NCBI RefSeq assembly: GCF_025869515.1
Contig: NZ_JAOZVR010000012.1
Coordinates: 1-64,000 of the forward strand
Length of the DNA: 64,000 nucleotides
Direction: 5' to 3'
Source: Ferrovibrio sp.
GTDB taxonomy: Bacteria > Pseudomonadota > Alphaproteobacteria > Ferrovibrionales > Ferrovibrionaceae
Within the stretch, counting starts at the first letter, position 1. Every line of letters begins with the position of its first letter. Made by a program: the position numbers and the translations under genes. This document shows positions 23,501-31,618 of the stretch, piece after piece. A model generated the notes under the pieces. It was not told the DNA's origin and made no database searches. It saw only the letters and a program-made list of their open reading frames with translations.

Positions 23501-23632
23501 ACCAGCAATTTCTGGGGCCCGATGGCCTATACCATCATCGGCGGCCTTTTGGTGGCCACGCTGCTGACGGTGCTGTTCCTGCCGGCCCTCTATGCCGCCT
23601 GGTTCAGAGTGAAGCGACCCGCTGCCGCCTGA
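20534..23632 (+). CDS. RND efflux permease (second system)
   Basis: A 1032-residue RND permease, starting at a GTG that overlaps the adaptor stop (GTGA). TM1 is about 31-50, helices 2-6 fall at about 360-505, and TM7 is at about 540. The acidic relay lies in ISLGLLVDDAIIAVEMMQVK. The second half has MLGAIALAGMIMRNSVILVD and the C-terminal helices ending LFLPALYAAWFRVKR. It belongs to a different branch from the 5.3-8.4 kb permease (for example LGRAEDPDFTFKVMIVRTNW early on). Substrate unknown. It forms a coupled two-gene operon with the lipoprotein adaptor. Confidence 0.94.
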   Translation: MSQHPSPAADDEGVGRFNLSAWALRHRSLIGFLMVLLLVAGALSYNQLGRAEDPDFTFKVMIVRTNWPGATAREVEQQVTDKIEKKLQETPYLDNVRSYSKAAESTIFVTLRDSTPPKAVSGVWYEVRKKVGDIRQTLPAGVQGPYFNDEFGDTFGTIYAFTADGFTHRELKDYVEDVREELLRIRDVGKADLLGVQPERIFIEFSNKKLANLGISPQQVIDVIQAQNAQTASGVVQTSSDRIATRVSGDIESGKALSELSIQANGRLIRLGDIADIKRDYADPPSPRLRYNGQESIGLAISMAKGGNMIELGKQLDATMKRLKADMPIGIEMLQVADQPTVVQRSISEFMQVLLEAVVIVLGVSFLSLGLRSGMVVMLCIPLVLAITFVCMQIFSIDFHRISLGALIISLGLLVDDAIIAVEMMQVKMEQGFDRFRAASFAYTSTAFPMLTGTLITAAGFVPVGFAKSSAGEYTFSIFAVVTISLLVSWVVAVIFTPFIGYTLLPAPKAGHGHSEDVYHRGIYRFVRPMVEWCVRRRWIVIGATAGIFVLSVFGFGLVQQQFFPSSNRPELMVDLRLPQGASIAATEAEALKLEALLKDDVDIVSYTTYVGAGAPRFYLPLDIQLPNDNFAQVVVLTKGDAERERVRDRLIAAFQEDFILLRGRVNRLENGPPVGFPVQFRVSGPNPMEVRRIAFQVTDVMRANQNTRDVNLDWNELSKVVKLDVDQAKARLLGISSQDLATTLNSIVSGLTVTQYREGRELIDVVARAEASERLSLTGLKDLNVAGAESTRPVPLSQVAEIAYKLEEGIIWRRDRQPVITVRADIVDGIQAPVVSMQIEPQLNELRKHLPPNYRIVMGGAIEESGKANASIGAVVPVMIGIMVTLLMIQLQSVSRMLLVLLTAPLGLIGVTLGLLIFNVPFGFVAMLGAIALAGMIMRNSVILVDQIEQDIAGGEAAWDAIINATLRRFRPIILTALAAILGMIPLSTSNFWGPMAYTIIGGLLVATLLTVLFLPALYAAWFRVKRPAAA

Positions 23633-23647
23633 GGCGGCGGGGAGCGC

Positions 23648-24001
23648 TTACAGGCTCGACTCGAGCCTGACCTTGTCGGCCTTGACCTTGCTGGGCGTGG
23701 TCACCGGCTGATCGGTCCAGTCCTCGCCACCGGTGACCACGCAGGCGCGGCCGTCGGTGCTGGTGATCAGGATGGTCCAGGATCCGGTCTGGGAAACCAG
23801 CAGTTCGACGATGCGGTCGCCGACCACACCGGCGGCCTGCGGCTGCTCGCCGAAACGCTGATCCAGCATCTTGCCCATATCGTCGCGCAGGCCGCAGAGC
23901 AGTGGTTGCTGCTGCGCGCGGGCAGATGAGAGAATGGCGGCAATGGAAATAAGTGAGACGGCAGTGAACAGAAACGCACGAGATGAGACGGCCTTGCGCA
24001 T
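23648..24001 (-). CDS. small secreted protein of unknown function
   Basis: A 117-residue protein with a clear signal peptide (MRKAVSSRAFLFTAVSLISI, cleavage near ARAQ). The mature part carries CGLRDDMGKMLDQRFGEQPQ, GDRIVELLVSQTGSWTILIT and a second Cys in DGRACVVTGGEDW. The two cysteines may form a periplasmic disulfide. The ATG at 24001 has a perfect AAGGAGG 6 nt upstream, which rules out the longer frame. I recall similar short proteins annotated as hypothetical in alphaproteobacteria but know no function. It converges on the RND permease with a 15-bp gap. Confidence 0.75.
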   Translation of the reverse strand: MRKAVSSRAFLFTAVSLISIAAILSSARAQQQPLLCGLRDDMGKMLDQRFGEQPQAAGVVGDRIVELLVSQTGSWTILITSTDGRACVVTGGEDWTDQPVTTPSKVKADKVRLESSL

Positions 24002-24142
24002 GGCTGGCCTCCTTCGGTGTGCGCGTCCGCGTCGGGCAGACGCTTCTTTCACACCGACAAACTAGCGGACGATGCTTAAGGTTCCGTTTGCTGTGCTTTA
24101 GAGCCGTTACAAGCCTGTGATCGAATTATGCCTAAAATTGAG

Positions 24143-25156
24143 TCAGGCTGCATCGTTGAGATGGCAGGCCGACAGGCGGCCGGGCACGATCTCTTTCAGG
24201 GCAGGCACTTCGGTCCTGCAGCGGGCAAAAGCCTTCGGGCAGCGCGGATGGAAATGGCAGCCCGGCGGCGGGTTCAGCGGCGAGGGGATTTCGCCCTTGA
24301 TCGGCAGGTAGTCGCGCCGCTCGGCCACCAGTTTCGGCGCCTCCGCCAGCAGGGCCTGGGTATACGGATGATTGGGGGAGGCAAACAGCTGCTCGGTCGG
24401 TGCGCTTTCCACAACGCGGCCGAGATACATGATCACCACGCGGTCGGAGATGTGCTCGACAACCGACAGGTTGTGGCTGATGAACAGGTAAGTGAGGCCG
24501 AGCTGTTCGCGCAGATCCATGAACAGGTTCAACACCTGAGCCTGGATCGAAACGTCAAGCGCCGCCACGGCTTCGTCGCAAACGATGAATTTCGGCTGCA
24601 CGGCAAGCGCACGGGCAATGCCGATACGCTGGCGCTGGCCGCCGGAGAACTGGTGCGGATAGCGTTTGCGATAGCGCGGGTCGAGTCCGACCTGCAGCAT
24701 GATCTTCTCGACATAGGCACCCATCTCGCCGTGCTTGATCAGGCCATGCGCCACCGGCGCCTCGCCGATGATCTCTTCCACCCGCATGCGCGGGTTAAGC
24801 GAGGCATAGGGATCCTGGAAAATCATCTGCACGCCCAGCTTATAGGCGCGCTGCTCCGCGCTGCTGCGGTCGGCAACCGTCTTGCCGCGATACTGGATGC
24901 TGCCGTCGCTGGCTTCCATGATGCCGGCGACGATGCGCCCGAGCGTGGACTTGCCGCAGCCGCTTTCGCCCACCAGGCCGACCACTTCGCCTTCCTGGAT
25001 CGTCAGGTCGACATCGTTGACGGCATGGACGGCGCGTTCCTTCAGACCGGCGCCGAACAGGTTGGCGATCCTGGCGGCAATATCCAGACGCCAGACGAAA
25101 CGTTTGGAAATGCCCCTGAGTTCGAGGATGGGGCGTTCGAGAATGGGGGCGGTCAC
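24143..25156 (-). CDS. dipeptide/oligopeptide ABC transporter ATP-binding protein (DppF/OppF-like)
   Basis: A 337-residue ATPase of the peptide/opine/nickel ABC family. Walker A is GESGCGKSTLG, followed by QMIFQDPYASLNPRM (Q-loop), signature FSGGQRQRIGIARAL, Walker B FIVCDEAVAALDVS, the H-loop in FISHNLSVVEHI, and the C-terminal oligopeptide/Fe-S-like Cys region CHFHPRCPKAFARCRTEVP. GTG 25156 is chosen because it overlaps the upstream gene's stop (GTGA); longer frames would run inside that gene. It is the last gene of the four-gene operon. Confidence 0.92.
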   Translation of the reverse strand: MTAPILERPILELRGISKRFVWRLDIAARIANLFGAGLKERAVHAVNDVDLTIQEGEVVGLVGESGCGKSTLGRIVAGIMEASDGSIQYRGKTVADRSSAEQRAYKLGVQMIFQDPYASLNPRMRVEEIIGEAPVAHGLIKHGEMGAYVEKIMLQVGLDPRYRKRYPHQFSGGQRQRIGIARALAVQPKFIVCDEAVAALDVSIQAQVLNLFMDLREQLGLTYLFISHNLSVVEHISDRVVIMYLGRVVESAPTEQLFASPNHPYTQALLAEAPKLVAERRDYLPIKGEIPSPLNPPPGCHFHPRCPKAFARCRTEVPALKEIVPGRLSACHLNDAA

Positions 25157-26148
25157 GAGGCAACCTCCGCCGGGCTCAGCGGCATGGCATCGAAGGGGTG
25201 ATGGCAGCGGGCCTTGTGGCCCGGATTGAGCTCGGTCAGTTCCGGCATGGTGTCGCAAACGGCATCGGCGCGACCGCAGCGGGCCTTGAAGCGGCAACCC
25301 GGCGGCAGGTTCAGCGGCGCTGGCGCCATGCCGGGAATCTGGAACAGGCGTTTGCCGCGCGGCATTGCGCCGGGCACCGAGCCGATCAGGCCGCGGGTAT
25401 AGGGATGCTGCGGCCGTTCGATTACTGTGGCAATCGCGCCGGTTTCGACGATCTTGCCGGCATACATGACCATGATGCGGTCGGCCAGGCCGGCCACCAC
25501 CGAGAGGTCATGCGTGATCCAGATCAGCGCCGTGCCGGTATCGCGGCAGAGCTTGCGCATCTCATACAGGATCTGGCCCTGGATGGTGACGTCCAGCGCG
25601 GTGGTCGGCTCGTCGGCGATGATCAGGTCGGGTTTGTGCAGCAGGGCCGTGGCAATGGCGATGCGCTGGCGCATGCCGCCGGAGAACTGGTGCGGATAGG
25701 ATTTCAGCCGGTCTTCGGGGGCCGCGATGCCGACCGACTGCAGTGTCTCGATGCAGCGGGCGCGGGCGGCGGCCTCGCTGACCTTCTCATGCGCCTGCAC
25801 GGTCTCGATCATCTGGGTGTCGACGCGCAGCACCGGGTTCAGCGTCATCATCGGATCCTGAAAGATCATCGCGATGCGCGCGCCGCGCAGACTGCGCAGG
25901 CGGTCCGGACTGGCGGTGGTCAGTTCCTCGCCCTTGAACCTGACGCTGCCGGCAGCGATGCGGCCAGGCGGATCGATCAGGCCGAGGATCGAGAAGCCGG
26001 TGATCGATTTGCCGGAACCGGACTCACCGACCAGACCGAGGATTTCGCCGGCCTCGACGGAAAAGCTGACACCATCGACGGCACGCACGATGCCGTCGCG
26101 GGTCGGGAACTGGGTCTCGAGATTGTCGACCTGGAGCGTGGCGGTCAT
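25153..26148 (-). CDS. dipeptide/oligopeptide ABC transporter ATP-binding protein (DppD/OppD-like)
   Basis: A 331-residue ATPase partner of the preceding gene. Walker A is [11 protein letters not shown], followed by [18 protein letters not shown], signature [16 protein letters not shown], Walker [15 protein letters not shown], and the C-terminal [18 protein letters not shown] 26148 lies 7 bp after the DppC stop; a GTG at 26187 inside dppC is possible but gives a non-family leader. The two ATPases are expected to form a heterodimer under the two permeases. Confidence 0.92.
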   Translation of the reverse strand: MTATLQVDNLETQFPTRDGIVRAVDGVSFSVEAGEILGLVGESGSGKSITGFSILGLIDPPGRIAAGSVRFKGEELTTASPDRLRSLRGARIAMIFQDPMMTLNPVLRVDTQMIETVQAHEKVSEAAARARCIETLQSVGIAAPEDRLKSYPHQFSGGMRQRIAIATALLHKPDLIIADEPTTALDVTIQGQILYEMRKLCRDTGTALIWITHDLSVVAGLADRIMVMYAGKIVETGAIATVIERPQHPYTRGLIGSVPGAMPRGKRLFQIPGMAPAPLNLPPGCRFKARCGRADAVCDTMPELTELNPGHKARCHHPFDAMPLSPAEVAS

Positions 26149-26155
26149 GGAGCTT

Positions 26156-27076
26156 TTAGCGCTTGAGGCGGGGATTGAGGACGTCACGCAACTGGTCGCC
26201 GACCAGATTGATGGCGATGATGACGATGGTGAGGACCAGGCCGGGGAACAGCGAAATCCAGTAGACGCCGCTGAGCAGATAATCGAAGCCGTTGGCGATC
26301 AACATGCCCAGCGAGGGCTCGGTCACCGGCACGCCGAGGCCGAGGAAACTCAACGTGGCCTCCAGCGTGATGGCGCGGGCGATATTGATCGTGGCAATGA
26401 CGATCAGCGGCGGCAGACAGTTGGGCAGCAGATGCTTCAGCAGCATGCGGGTGCGGCCGAGTCCGAGGCAGCGGGCGGCCTCGATATATTCCTTGTTGCG
26501 CTCCACCAGCGCAGCGCCATGGGCGGCACGGGCAAAATAGGCCCATTGCACGGCGACCAGCGCGAAAATAACCTTGTCGACGCCATTGCCCAGCACGGCG
26601 AGCAGAATTAGCGCGATCAGGATGGCAGGGAAGGAAAGCTGGATATCGACTACCCGCATGATCAGCGCATCGATCTTGCCGCCGCTATAGGCCGCCAGCA
26701 GTCCGGCCACGGCACCGATGCCAAGCGCGGCCACCACCGAAACCACACCAACCATCAGGCTGATGCGCAGGCCATACAGCATGGCGCTCAGCATATCGCG
26801 GCCCTGGCCGTCGCTGCCCAGCAGGAAAGTGAAGCCTTCGCCCGACACTTCGCCCGGCGGCTGGCGCGCATCCATGATATCGAGGATCGCTAGGTCGTAG
26901 GGGTTCTGCGGCGAGATAAGCGGCGCCACCAGGGACGCGCCAATCATCAGCACCAGCAGCACGAGGCCAAGAATGGCCAGCTTGCTTTCGGCGAAGTCGG
27001 CGACGATTCGCTTCCAGGGCGCTTCGGTCTTGGCCAGCGGCGCAACGGCTGCCGGTGTCGTGGCAGTCTGGCTCAT
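26156..27076 (-). CDS. peptide-type ABC permease (DppC/OppC-like)
   Basis: A 306-residue inner-membrane permease with six predicted TM helices. The N-terminal OppC-type helix has AILGLVLLVLMIGASLVAPL, followed by LLGSDGQGRDMLSAMLYG and the cytoplasmic EAA loop around EAARCLGLGRTRMLLKHLLP, which docks to the ATPase. Its start overlaps the DppB stop by 4 bp (ATGA), showing translational coupling. Confidence 0.92.
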   Translation of the reverse strand: MSQTATTPAAVAPLAKTEAPWKRIVADFAESKLAILGLVLLVLMIGASLVAPLISPQNPYDLAILDIMDARQPPGEVSGEGFTFLLGSDGQGRDMLSAMLYGLRISLMVGVVSVVAALGIGAVAGLLAAYSGGKIDALIMRVVDIQLSFPAILIALILLAVLGNGVDKVIFALVAVQWAYFARAAHGAALVERNKEYIEAARCLGLGRTRMLLKHLLPNCLPPLIVIATINIARAITLEATLSFLGLGVPVTEPSLGMLIANGFDYLLSGVYWISLFPGLVLTIVIIAINLVGDQLRDVLNPRLKR

Positions 27077-28047
27077 TTCGCCTCTCCCAGACGCACGCGC
27101 GGATCGAGCACGGAATACAGGATGTCGACGATCAGGCTGATAATCACCAGCAGGAAGACGACGACGATCAGGTAAGCGACCACAACCGGACGGTCGAGGT
27201 GCACGATCGAGTCGATCAGCAGCTTGCCCATGCCGGGCCAGGAGAAGATCGTCTCGGTGATCACGGCAAAGGCAATCAGGCTGCCGAGCTCCAGGCCGGT
27301 GACCGTGGTGATCGGCACCATGATGTTCTTCAGGATATGGACGCCGATGACGCGACGTTCATTCAGACCTTTGGCGCGGGCGAATTTCACGTAATCCATC
27401 AGCATCACCTCGCGCGCGGTGGCGCGGGCCAGGCGGATGATGAGGGCGCATTTCGACAGGCCGAGCGTGAGTGCCGGCAGCGCGAGGTATTTCCAGCCTG
27501 CGAGTGACAGGAAGCTGACGTGGATGCCGAGTACTTCCATGGTGGGGCCACGCCCCGAAGCCGGCAGCCAGCCAAGCTGAACGGCGAACACCATGATCAG
27601 CATCAGGCCGACCCAGAAATTCGGCAGCGAGAAGCCGAGTACCGAACCGGCCATGATGGCACGCGCCGTCACGGTCTCATGGCGCAGGCCGGCATAGAGG
27701 CCAAGCGGCACGCCGATCACGACCGAGAAGAATGTGGCGATCAGCGCCAACTCCAGTGTTGCCGGCATGCGTTCGAGGATCAGGTTGATGGCCGGCTGGC
27801 CGAAGACGAAGGATTTGCCGAACTCGCCCTTCAGTGCCGAGAGCACGAAGGTGAGATACTGTTCCCACATCGGCCGGTCGAGGCCGAGCGATCTGGCGAT
27901 GGCTTCGCGATCAAGTTCGGTGGCTTCCGGGCTGACCAGAATCGCCAGCGGGTCGCCGATCATGTAGATGCCGACGAAAACCAGCACCGACATAACCGCC
28001 ATGACCAATGCCGCCTGCATCAGGCGTCTGATAATAAAAACGAGCAT
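27073..28047 (-). CDS. peptide-type ABC permease (DppB/OppB-like)
   Basis: A 324-residue permease starting MLVFIIRRLMQAALVMAVMS, the typical OppB/DppB N-terminus. The EAA loop is YVKFARAKGLNERRVIGVHI, and it ends with a conserved helix and LYSVLDPRVRLGE. It is the first gene of dppBCDF. The usual fifth gene for the periplasmic binding protein is missing from both ends of the operon, so the transported peptide, opine or other substrate must be chosen by a protein encoded elsewhere. Confidence 0.92.
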   Translation of the reverse strand: MLVFIIRRLMQAALVMAVMSVLVFVGIYMIGDPLAILVSPEATELDREAIARSLGLDRPMWEQYLTFVLSALKGEFGKSFVFGQPAINLILERMPATLELALIATFFSVVIGVPLGLYAGLRHETVTARAIMAGSVLGFSLPNFWVGLMLIMVFAVQLGWLPASGRGPTMEVLGIHVSFLSLAGWKYLALPALTLGLSKCALIIRLARATAREVMLMDYVKFARAKGLNERRVIGVHILKNIMVPITTVTGLELGSLIAFAVITETIFSWPGMGKLLIDSIVHLDRPVVVAYLIVVVFLLVIISLIVDILYSVLDPRVRLGEAK

Positions 28048-28364
28048 GACCTAAAGACGCCCCGACACCTGTTTTACCGGTGCCACTTCTGTGGTCGTTG
28101 ATCCGGCTTTGCTGCCCCAGCCTATACCGGAATCCTTTTGCAGTGCCTAGGTTTTCTTGGGGATAGCTCAATAACGCTGCGACATGGCTTTTCTCTGTCG
28201 ACAGGCGCCGGCAACAGTCAGAACGAGTGTCAGGTTGCGATAAGCGGTTGCGGTCGCCGCACGGACCAGCGACGCGATTGGTTCGCAAACGATCAGCGCC
28301 GCCGATCATGCAACCGGCGGCGCTGGGATGGTGTCGCAGCGGGACGTTGCCGCCCCGGCTGTCG
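28048..28364. other. intergenic region between trcR end and dppB start
   Basis: 317 bp without a credible gene. It should hold the dpp promoter near 28048-28140. A strong 11-bp stem (CAGCGCCGCCG/CGGCGGCGCTG, 10-nt loop) lies at 28294-28325, 40 bp past the TrcR stop. It lacks a good T run on either strand, so it is a weak terminator candidate for trcR. Confidence 0.4.
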
Positions 28365-28991
28365 TTACTCGTCGCTGCCTGCGGCTTCGGCCGGCGCTTC
28401 CGCGGCGGGCGAGCTGTCGGTCCGTGCCTTGGCGCGGGCTTCACGCGCCTCGCGCTTTTCCTTGTTGTCGCGGCGCTTGGCCGCGAGGATCAGCACGCGA
28501 TCCAGTTCGGTCTGGCTGCAGATGCCGAGATAGACCGGATCGCGCGGTTTGATATTGGCGTGATTGGGATGCGTGTGATTCTTCACGCGATCGATGGTCG
28601 CCTTGGTGGTGCCGAGCAGCTTCTGAATCTGCGCGGTTTGCACCTCGGGATGATACTTCAGCAGCCAGGCGATGGCGTCCGGGCGATCCTGGCGCTTGGA
28701 GACCGGCGTATACTTGGCGCCCTTGGTCTTCTGACGCTGCAGCGGCACGGTCGGTGCCAGCAGCTTCAGGTCGCCGCTCGGATCCTTCTCGCAGCGCTCG
28801 ATCTCGCCCGGGCCGAGCTGGCCGTTGGCAACCGGGTCCAGACCGACGATGCCGACCGCCACTTCGCCATCGGCGATGCCTTTCACTTCCAGCACATGCA
28901 GACCACAGAAGCGGGCAATCTGGTCGAAGGTCAGCTTGGTATTGTCGATCAGCCACACGGCAGTGGCTTTCGGCATTAACGGCAATGCCAT
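28365..28991 (-). CDS. trcR: cell-cycle transcriptional regulator TrcR (DUF1013)
   Basis: A 208-residue DUF1013 protein, a helix-turn-helix regulator that is near-universal in alphaproteobacteria and linked to cell-cycle transcription in Caulobacter/Sinorhizobium. It begins MALPLMPKATAVWLIDNTKL, then FDQIARFCGLHVLEVKGIAD and GLDPVANGQL. A second HTH-like region, IQKLLGTTKATIDRVKNHTH (about 125-150), follows. The C-terminus is a charged, Ala-rich tail. The ATG at 28991 has GAGGA 8 nt upstream, and the longer frame adds non-family sequence. It stands alone. Confidence 0.93.
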   Translation of the reverse strand: MALPLMPKATAVWLIDNTKLTFDQIARFCGLHVLEVKGIADGEVAVGIVGLDPVANGQLGPGEIERCEKDPSGDLKLLAPTVPLQRQKTKGAKYTPVSKRQDRPDAIAWLLKYHPEVQTAQIQKLLGTTKATIDRVKNHTHPNHANIKPRDPVYLGICSQTELDRVLILAAKRRDNKEKREAREARAKARTDSSPAAEAPAEAAGSDE

Positions 28992-29118
28992 GGGTAAAAT
29001 CCTCATCAGGCGGCCGGCCGCGGTCAGCAGCCGCCGCGGGGGGCGAAATCGCGCGACAATATAGTGCATCGGTCCCGGGGTGCAACCGCCCCGGGGGTGC
29101 TAAGTTGTTGTTTTTATG

Positions 29119-30114
29119 TCAAATCGTTAGCAAAACTTTGCCCACATGGTCGCCATGGTCGATCCGGGCATGCGCCTGGGCAGCCTCGGCCAGCGGAAAC
29201 CGGCTGTCGATGATGGCTTTCAGGCGGCCATCAGCAAAAGCCGGCCAGACGGTCTCTTCCAGGGCCCGGGCAATCGCGCCCTTGAAGGCAATCGGTCGCG
29301 GCCGCAGGGTCGAACCGGTCACCATCAGGCGTTTGCGCATCAGCAGGCTGAGATCGCCTTCACCCTTCGGCCCGCCCTGCACGGCGATGATCACCAGCCG
29401 GCCTTCCTCGGCCAGGCTTTTTATGTTGGGGGCGAAATATTTGCCGCCCACCATGTCGAGGATGACATCGACGCCCTTGCCATCGGTCAGTTCGCCGATG
29501 CGCGCGGCGAAATCCTCGGTCTTGTAGTTGATCGCTTTTTCGACGCCGAGGCTTTCGCAGAAACGGCATTTCTCGTCGGTGCCGGCGGTGGCGAAAATTC
29601 GTCGGGCGCCCAGCAGTTTCGCCAGCTGGATCGCCGCGACGCCGATACCGGAAGCGCCGCCATGGATCAGGATGCTTTCACCTGCCTTCAGCTGGCCGCG
29701 ATCGGCGATATTGCTCCACACGGTGAACCAGTTTTCCGGCAGCGCGGCGGCTTCGGCCATATCGAGGCCCTGTGGCACCGGCAGGCATTGTTCGGCTGGT
29801 GCCACGCAGTGGGTGGCATAGCCGCCGCCGGCAACCAGCGCGCAGACCTTGTCGCCGACCTTCCAGCGCTGTGCGCCGTCTCCCAGCGCGACGATCTCGC
29901 CGGCCACTTCCAGGCCCGGATAATCCGGTGCGCCGGGCGGCGGCGGATACATCCCTGAGCGCTGCAGCACATCGGGACGGTTCACGCCGGCAGCATGCAC
30001 CCTGATCAGCACTTCGCCGGCCGCCGGCTGCACCAGCGGGCGTTCAGCCGGTTTCAGCACTTCGGGGCCGCCGGGCTGGCTGATCTCGATCACGGTCATG
30101 GTCTGCGGCAGCAT
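29119..30114 (-). CDS. NAD(P)H-quinone oxidoreductase (zinc-less MDR, PIG3-like)
   Basis: A 331-residue medium-chain dehydrogenase/reductase family enzyme that lacks zinc ligands and reduces quinones with NAD(P)H. It shows MTVIEISQPGGPEVLKPAER at the start, VHAAGVNRPDVLQRSGMYPP, YPGLEVAGEIVALG, the nucleotide-binding loop HGGASGIGVAAIQLAKLLGA (about 146-165), and a PIG3-type TGSTLRPRPIAFKGAIAR near the C-terminus. It is a single gene in opposite orientation to the small DUF1192 gene. The physiological substrate is not visible. Confidence 0.92.
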   Translation of the reverse strand: MLPQTMTVIEISQPGGPEVLKPAERPLVQPAAGEVLIRVHAAGVNRPDVLQRSGMYPPPPGAPDYPGLEVAGEIVALGDGAQRWKVGDKVCALVAGGGYATHCVAPAEQCLPVPQGLDMAEAAALPENWFTVWSNIADRGQLKAGESILIHGGASGIGVAAIQLAKLLGARRIFATAGTDEKCRFCESLGVEKAINYKTEDFAARIGELTDGKGVDVILDMVGGKYFAPNIKSLAEEGRLVIIAVQGGPKGEGDLSLLMRKRLMVTGSTLRPRPIAFKGAIARALEETVWPAFADGRLKAIIDSRFPLAEAAQAHARIDHGDHVGKVLLTI

Positions 30115-30242
30115 CTGGGTCTCCTGAATGGCTGCCTGTCATCTAATCGGAGCTGGTGTTCGCGGCAAGTCGGCAGGTTTCGCTTTATCGCAGCTCCGGG
30201 CCGAGATTAGTATGATCGCGAAGTGAAACCGGGGAGGCCGGG

Positions 30243-30419
30243 ATGGACTGGGACGAGGCCGAGCGGCGCAAGCCGGCGCTGCCGAAATTCGATACGATGT
30301 CGATCGAGGATCTCGAGGAGCGGATCGTCGCACTTGAAGCCGAGATCGGCACCATCCGCGCTGTCATCAAGGCCAAGCAGGCGGCGCGCGGTTCCGCCGA
30401 CAACTTCTTTAAGAAATAG
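30243..30419 (+). CDS. DUF1192 family small protein
   Basis: A 58-residue protein, easy to miss by length. It has the DUF1192 pattern: an acidic start MDWDEAERRKPALPKFDTMS, a short coiled coil (IEDLEERIVALEAEIGTIRA) and a basic end with SADNFFKK. The ATG at 30243 has GGGAGG 5 nt upstream. Such proteins are common in Rhodospirillales/Rhizobiales and have no assigned role. Its last 11 bp overlap convergently with the end of the unknown gene on the minus strand. Confidence 0.88.
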   Translation: MDWDEAERRKPALPKFDTMSIEDLEERIVALEAEIGTIRAVIKAKQAARGSADNFFKK

Positions 30420-30894
30420 GCCGCTCAGCCGCGCGGATATGCGCCGGCATCAGGTCGTCCGTCGTGGTTCCTGCCTGCCGCAGGGCCACACGGCAAACCG
30501 TCACACCGGGCTCGGCCTGGCTCTGCAATACGATGAATTGCCCGCCGGCGGCGCGGGCCACGGCGCGGTCGTATTCCATCATGCGCCAGCAGGCTGAGAT
30601 GCGCCCGCTGCCGCGCAGCGGGCAGGGCGTTTCGATCCGGGCATAGACGGTGTCGGCGGTAACGGTTTCGATCGGCACCTGTCTGGCGCTGGGAAAGCCC
30701 TGCTGCCAGGCGCGGCCGAGCGCCGGCAGGTCGGCCGCCGGGCGGATGTTTTTGCGCCCGGTGGCCAGGCGGGCCAGCAGACGCGACCAGCCGAAGCTCA
30801 CCGGCTGGAAAACGGCCCAACGGGCCAGCAGGGCCGAAACGGCGAGCATGCTGGCCATGAACTGGCGGATGGCGACTTTGCGAAGCGGGGTCAC
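30409..30894 (-). CDS. hypothetical protein downstream of TetR
   Basis: A protein of about 161 residues that I cannot assign. The N-terminus (VTPLRKVAIRQFMASMLAVS) is weakly hydrophobic (a possible signal anchor at about 12-30). The distinctive part is TPCPLRGSGRISACWRMMEY, a Cys/Trp-rich stretch, followed by FIVLQSQAEPGVTVCRVALR. No start has a Shine-Dalgarno: GTG 30894 is my choice, with TTG 30912 and ATG 30858 as alternatives. It follows tetR on the same strand, separated by a perfect palindrome, so it is the likely target of that repressor. Confidence 0.6.
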   Translation of the reverse strand: MTPLRKVAIRQFMASMLAVSALLARWAVFQPVSFGWSRLLARLATGRKNIRPAADLPALGRAWQQGFPSARQVPIETVTADTVYARIETPCPLRGSGRISACWRMMEYDRAVARAAGGQFIVLQSQAEPGVTVCRVALRQAGTTTDDLMPAHIRAAERPIS

Positions 30895-30901
30895 ATTTGA
30901 G

Positions 30902-30926
30902 ACATATGACAAATATTGTCATATGT
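30902..30926. promoter_or_regulatory. perfect palindrome, probable TetR operator
   Basis: ACATATGACAA-N3-TTGTCATATGT: 11-bp perfect arms around a 3-bp centre, 25 bp in all. It is AT-rich against GC-rich surroundings and occupies most of the 40-bp gap between the tetR stop codon and the start of the unknown gene. Symmetry and size fit a TetR-family operator. Confidence 0.65.
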
Positions 30927-30934
30927 CAAAAGAT

Positions 30935-31567
30935 TCAGCGTGCCCGAACAGTTCTCACGATCATGTCGACGGCAGCAGTGGCGCGGTCGTGCCAGACGGT
31001 TTTGTCCAGATCGGCGGCCAGGCGCGGGTCATGAAAGCGGCTCATCAGGTCGTCGATGCTGACGGCGAGTTTTTCCGCCGGCTCGCCCCGGAAAGCGCCG
31101 GCCGTGCTGCCCTCGGCCAGCAGGCCGGCCAGATGGCGGCGGATATGGCTGCGATGCTGGCGCAGCAGCCCGGCGAGATTGCGCATCACCTCGTCCAGCA
31201 CTTCCACCAGACAGGGATCAGACAGGTAACGCCTTGTATTTTCTGCATCCATCAGCAGGAACGCCTGCAGCCGTGCGGCCGGGCTGCGGCCATGGTCGCG
31301 GGCGATCGCGGCCAGCCGGGTCTCGTCCTCGGCCAGCCAGCGGGTTGCCAGCCCCGCCACGATGGCGCGTTTGTTCTGGTAATGCCGGTAGACCGCTGTG
31401 CGGGCGATGCCGGCCTCGGCCGCAATGTCCTCGATGCGGGTGCGTTTGCCGCCCAGCCGGCGAAAACAGGCCAAGGCGGCATCCAGCAGCCGATCCTGAA
31501 CCGGTCCCGCCAGGCCTTCGGCGGGCGATTCAGGCTCGGCTTGTGACACGGCAGCCAATTTTGTCAT
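30935..31567 (-). CDS. TetR/AcrR family transcriptional regulator
   Basis: A 210-residue repressor. The N-terminal helix-turn-helix is at about 24-68 (LLDAALACFRRLGGKRTRIE, then DIAAEAGIARTAVYRHYQNK). The C-terminal part is helical and ligand-binding, with no recognisable ligand signature. ATG 31567 is used, giving a short polar leader before the HTH. It lies upstream of the unknown gene on the same strand, with the 25-bp palindrome between them. The divergent side carries the candidate small RNA and metY. Confidence 0.92.
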   Translation of the reverse strand: MTKLAAVSQAEPESPAEGLAGPVQDRLLDAALACFRRLGGKRTRIEDIAAEAGIARTAVYRHYQNKRAIVAGLATRWLAEDETRLAAIARDHGRSPAARLQAFLLMDAENTRRYLSDPCLVEVLDEVMRNLAGLLRQHRSHIRRHLAGLLAEGSTAGAFRGEPAEKLAVSIDDLMSRFHDPRLAADLDKTVWHDRATAAVDMIVRTVRAR

Positions 31568-31618
31568 GCCTCGACCATACAGGATTGCCGCCGCTTCACG
31601 AAATCTTAAGTGCGGCCG

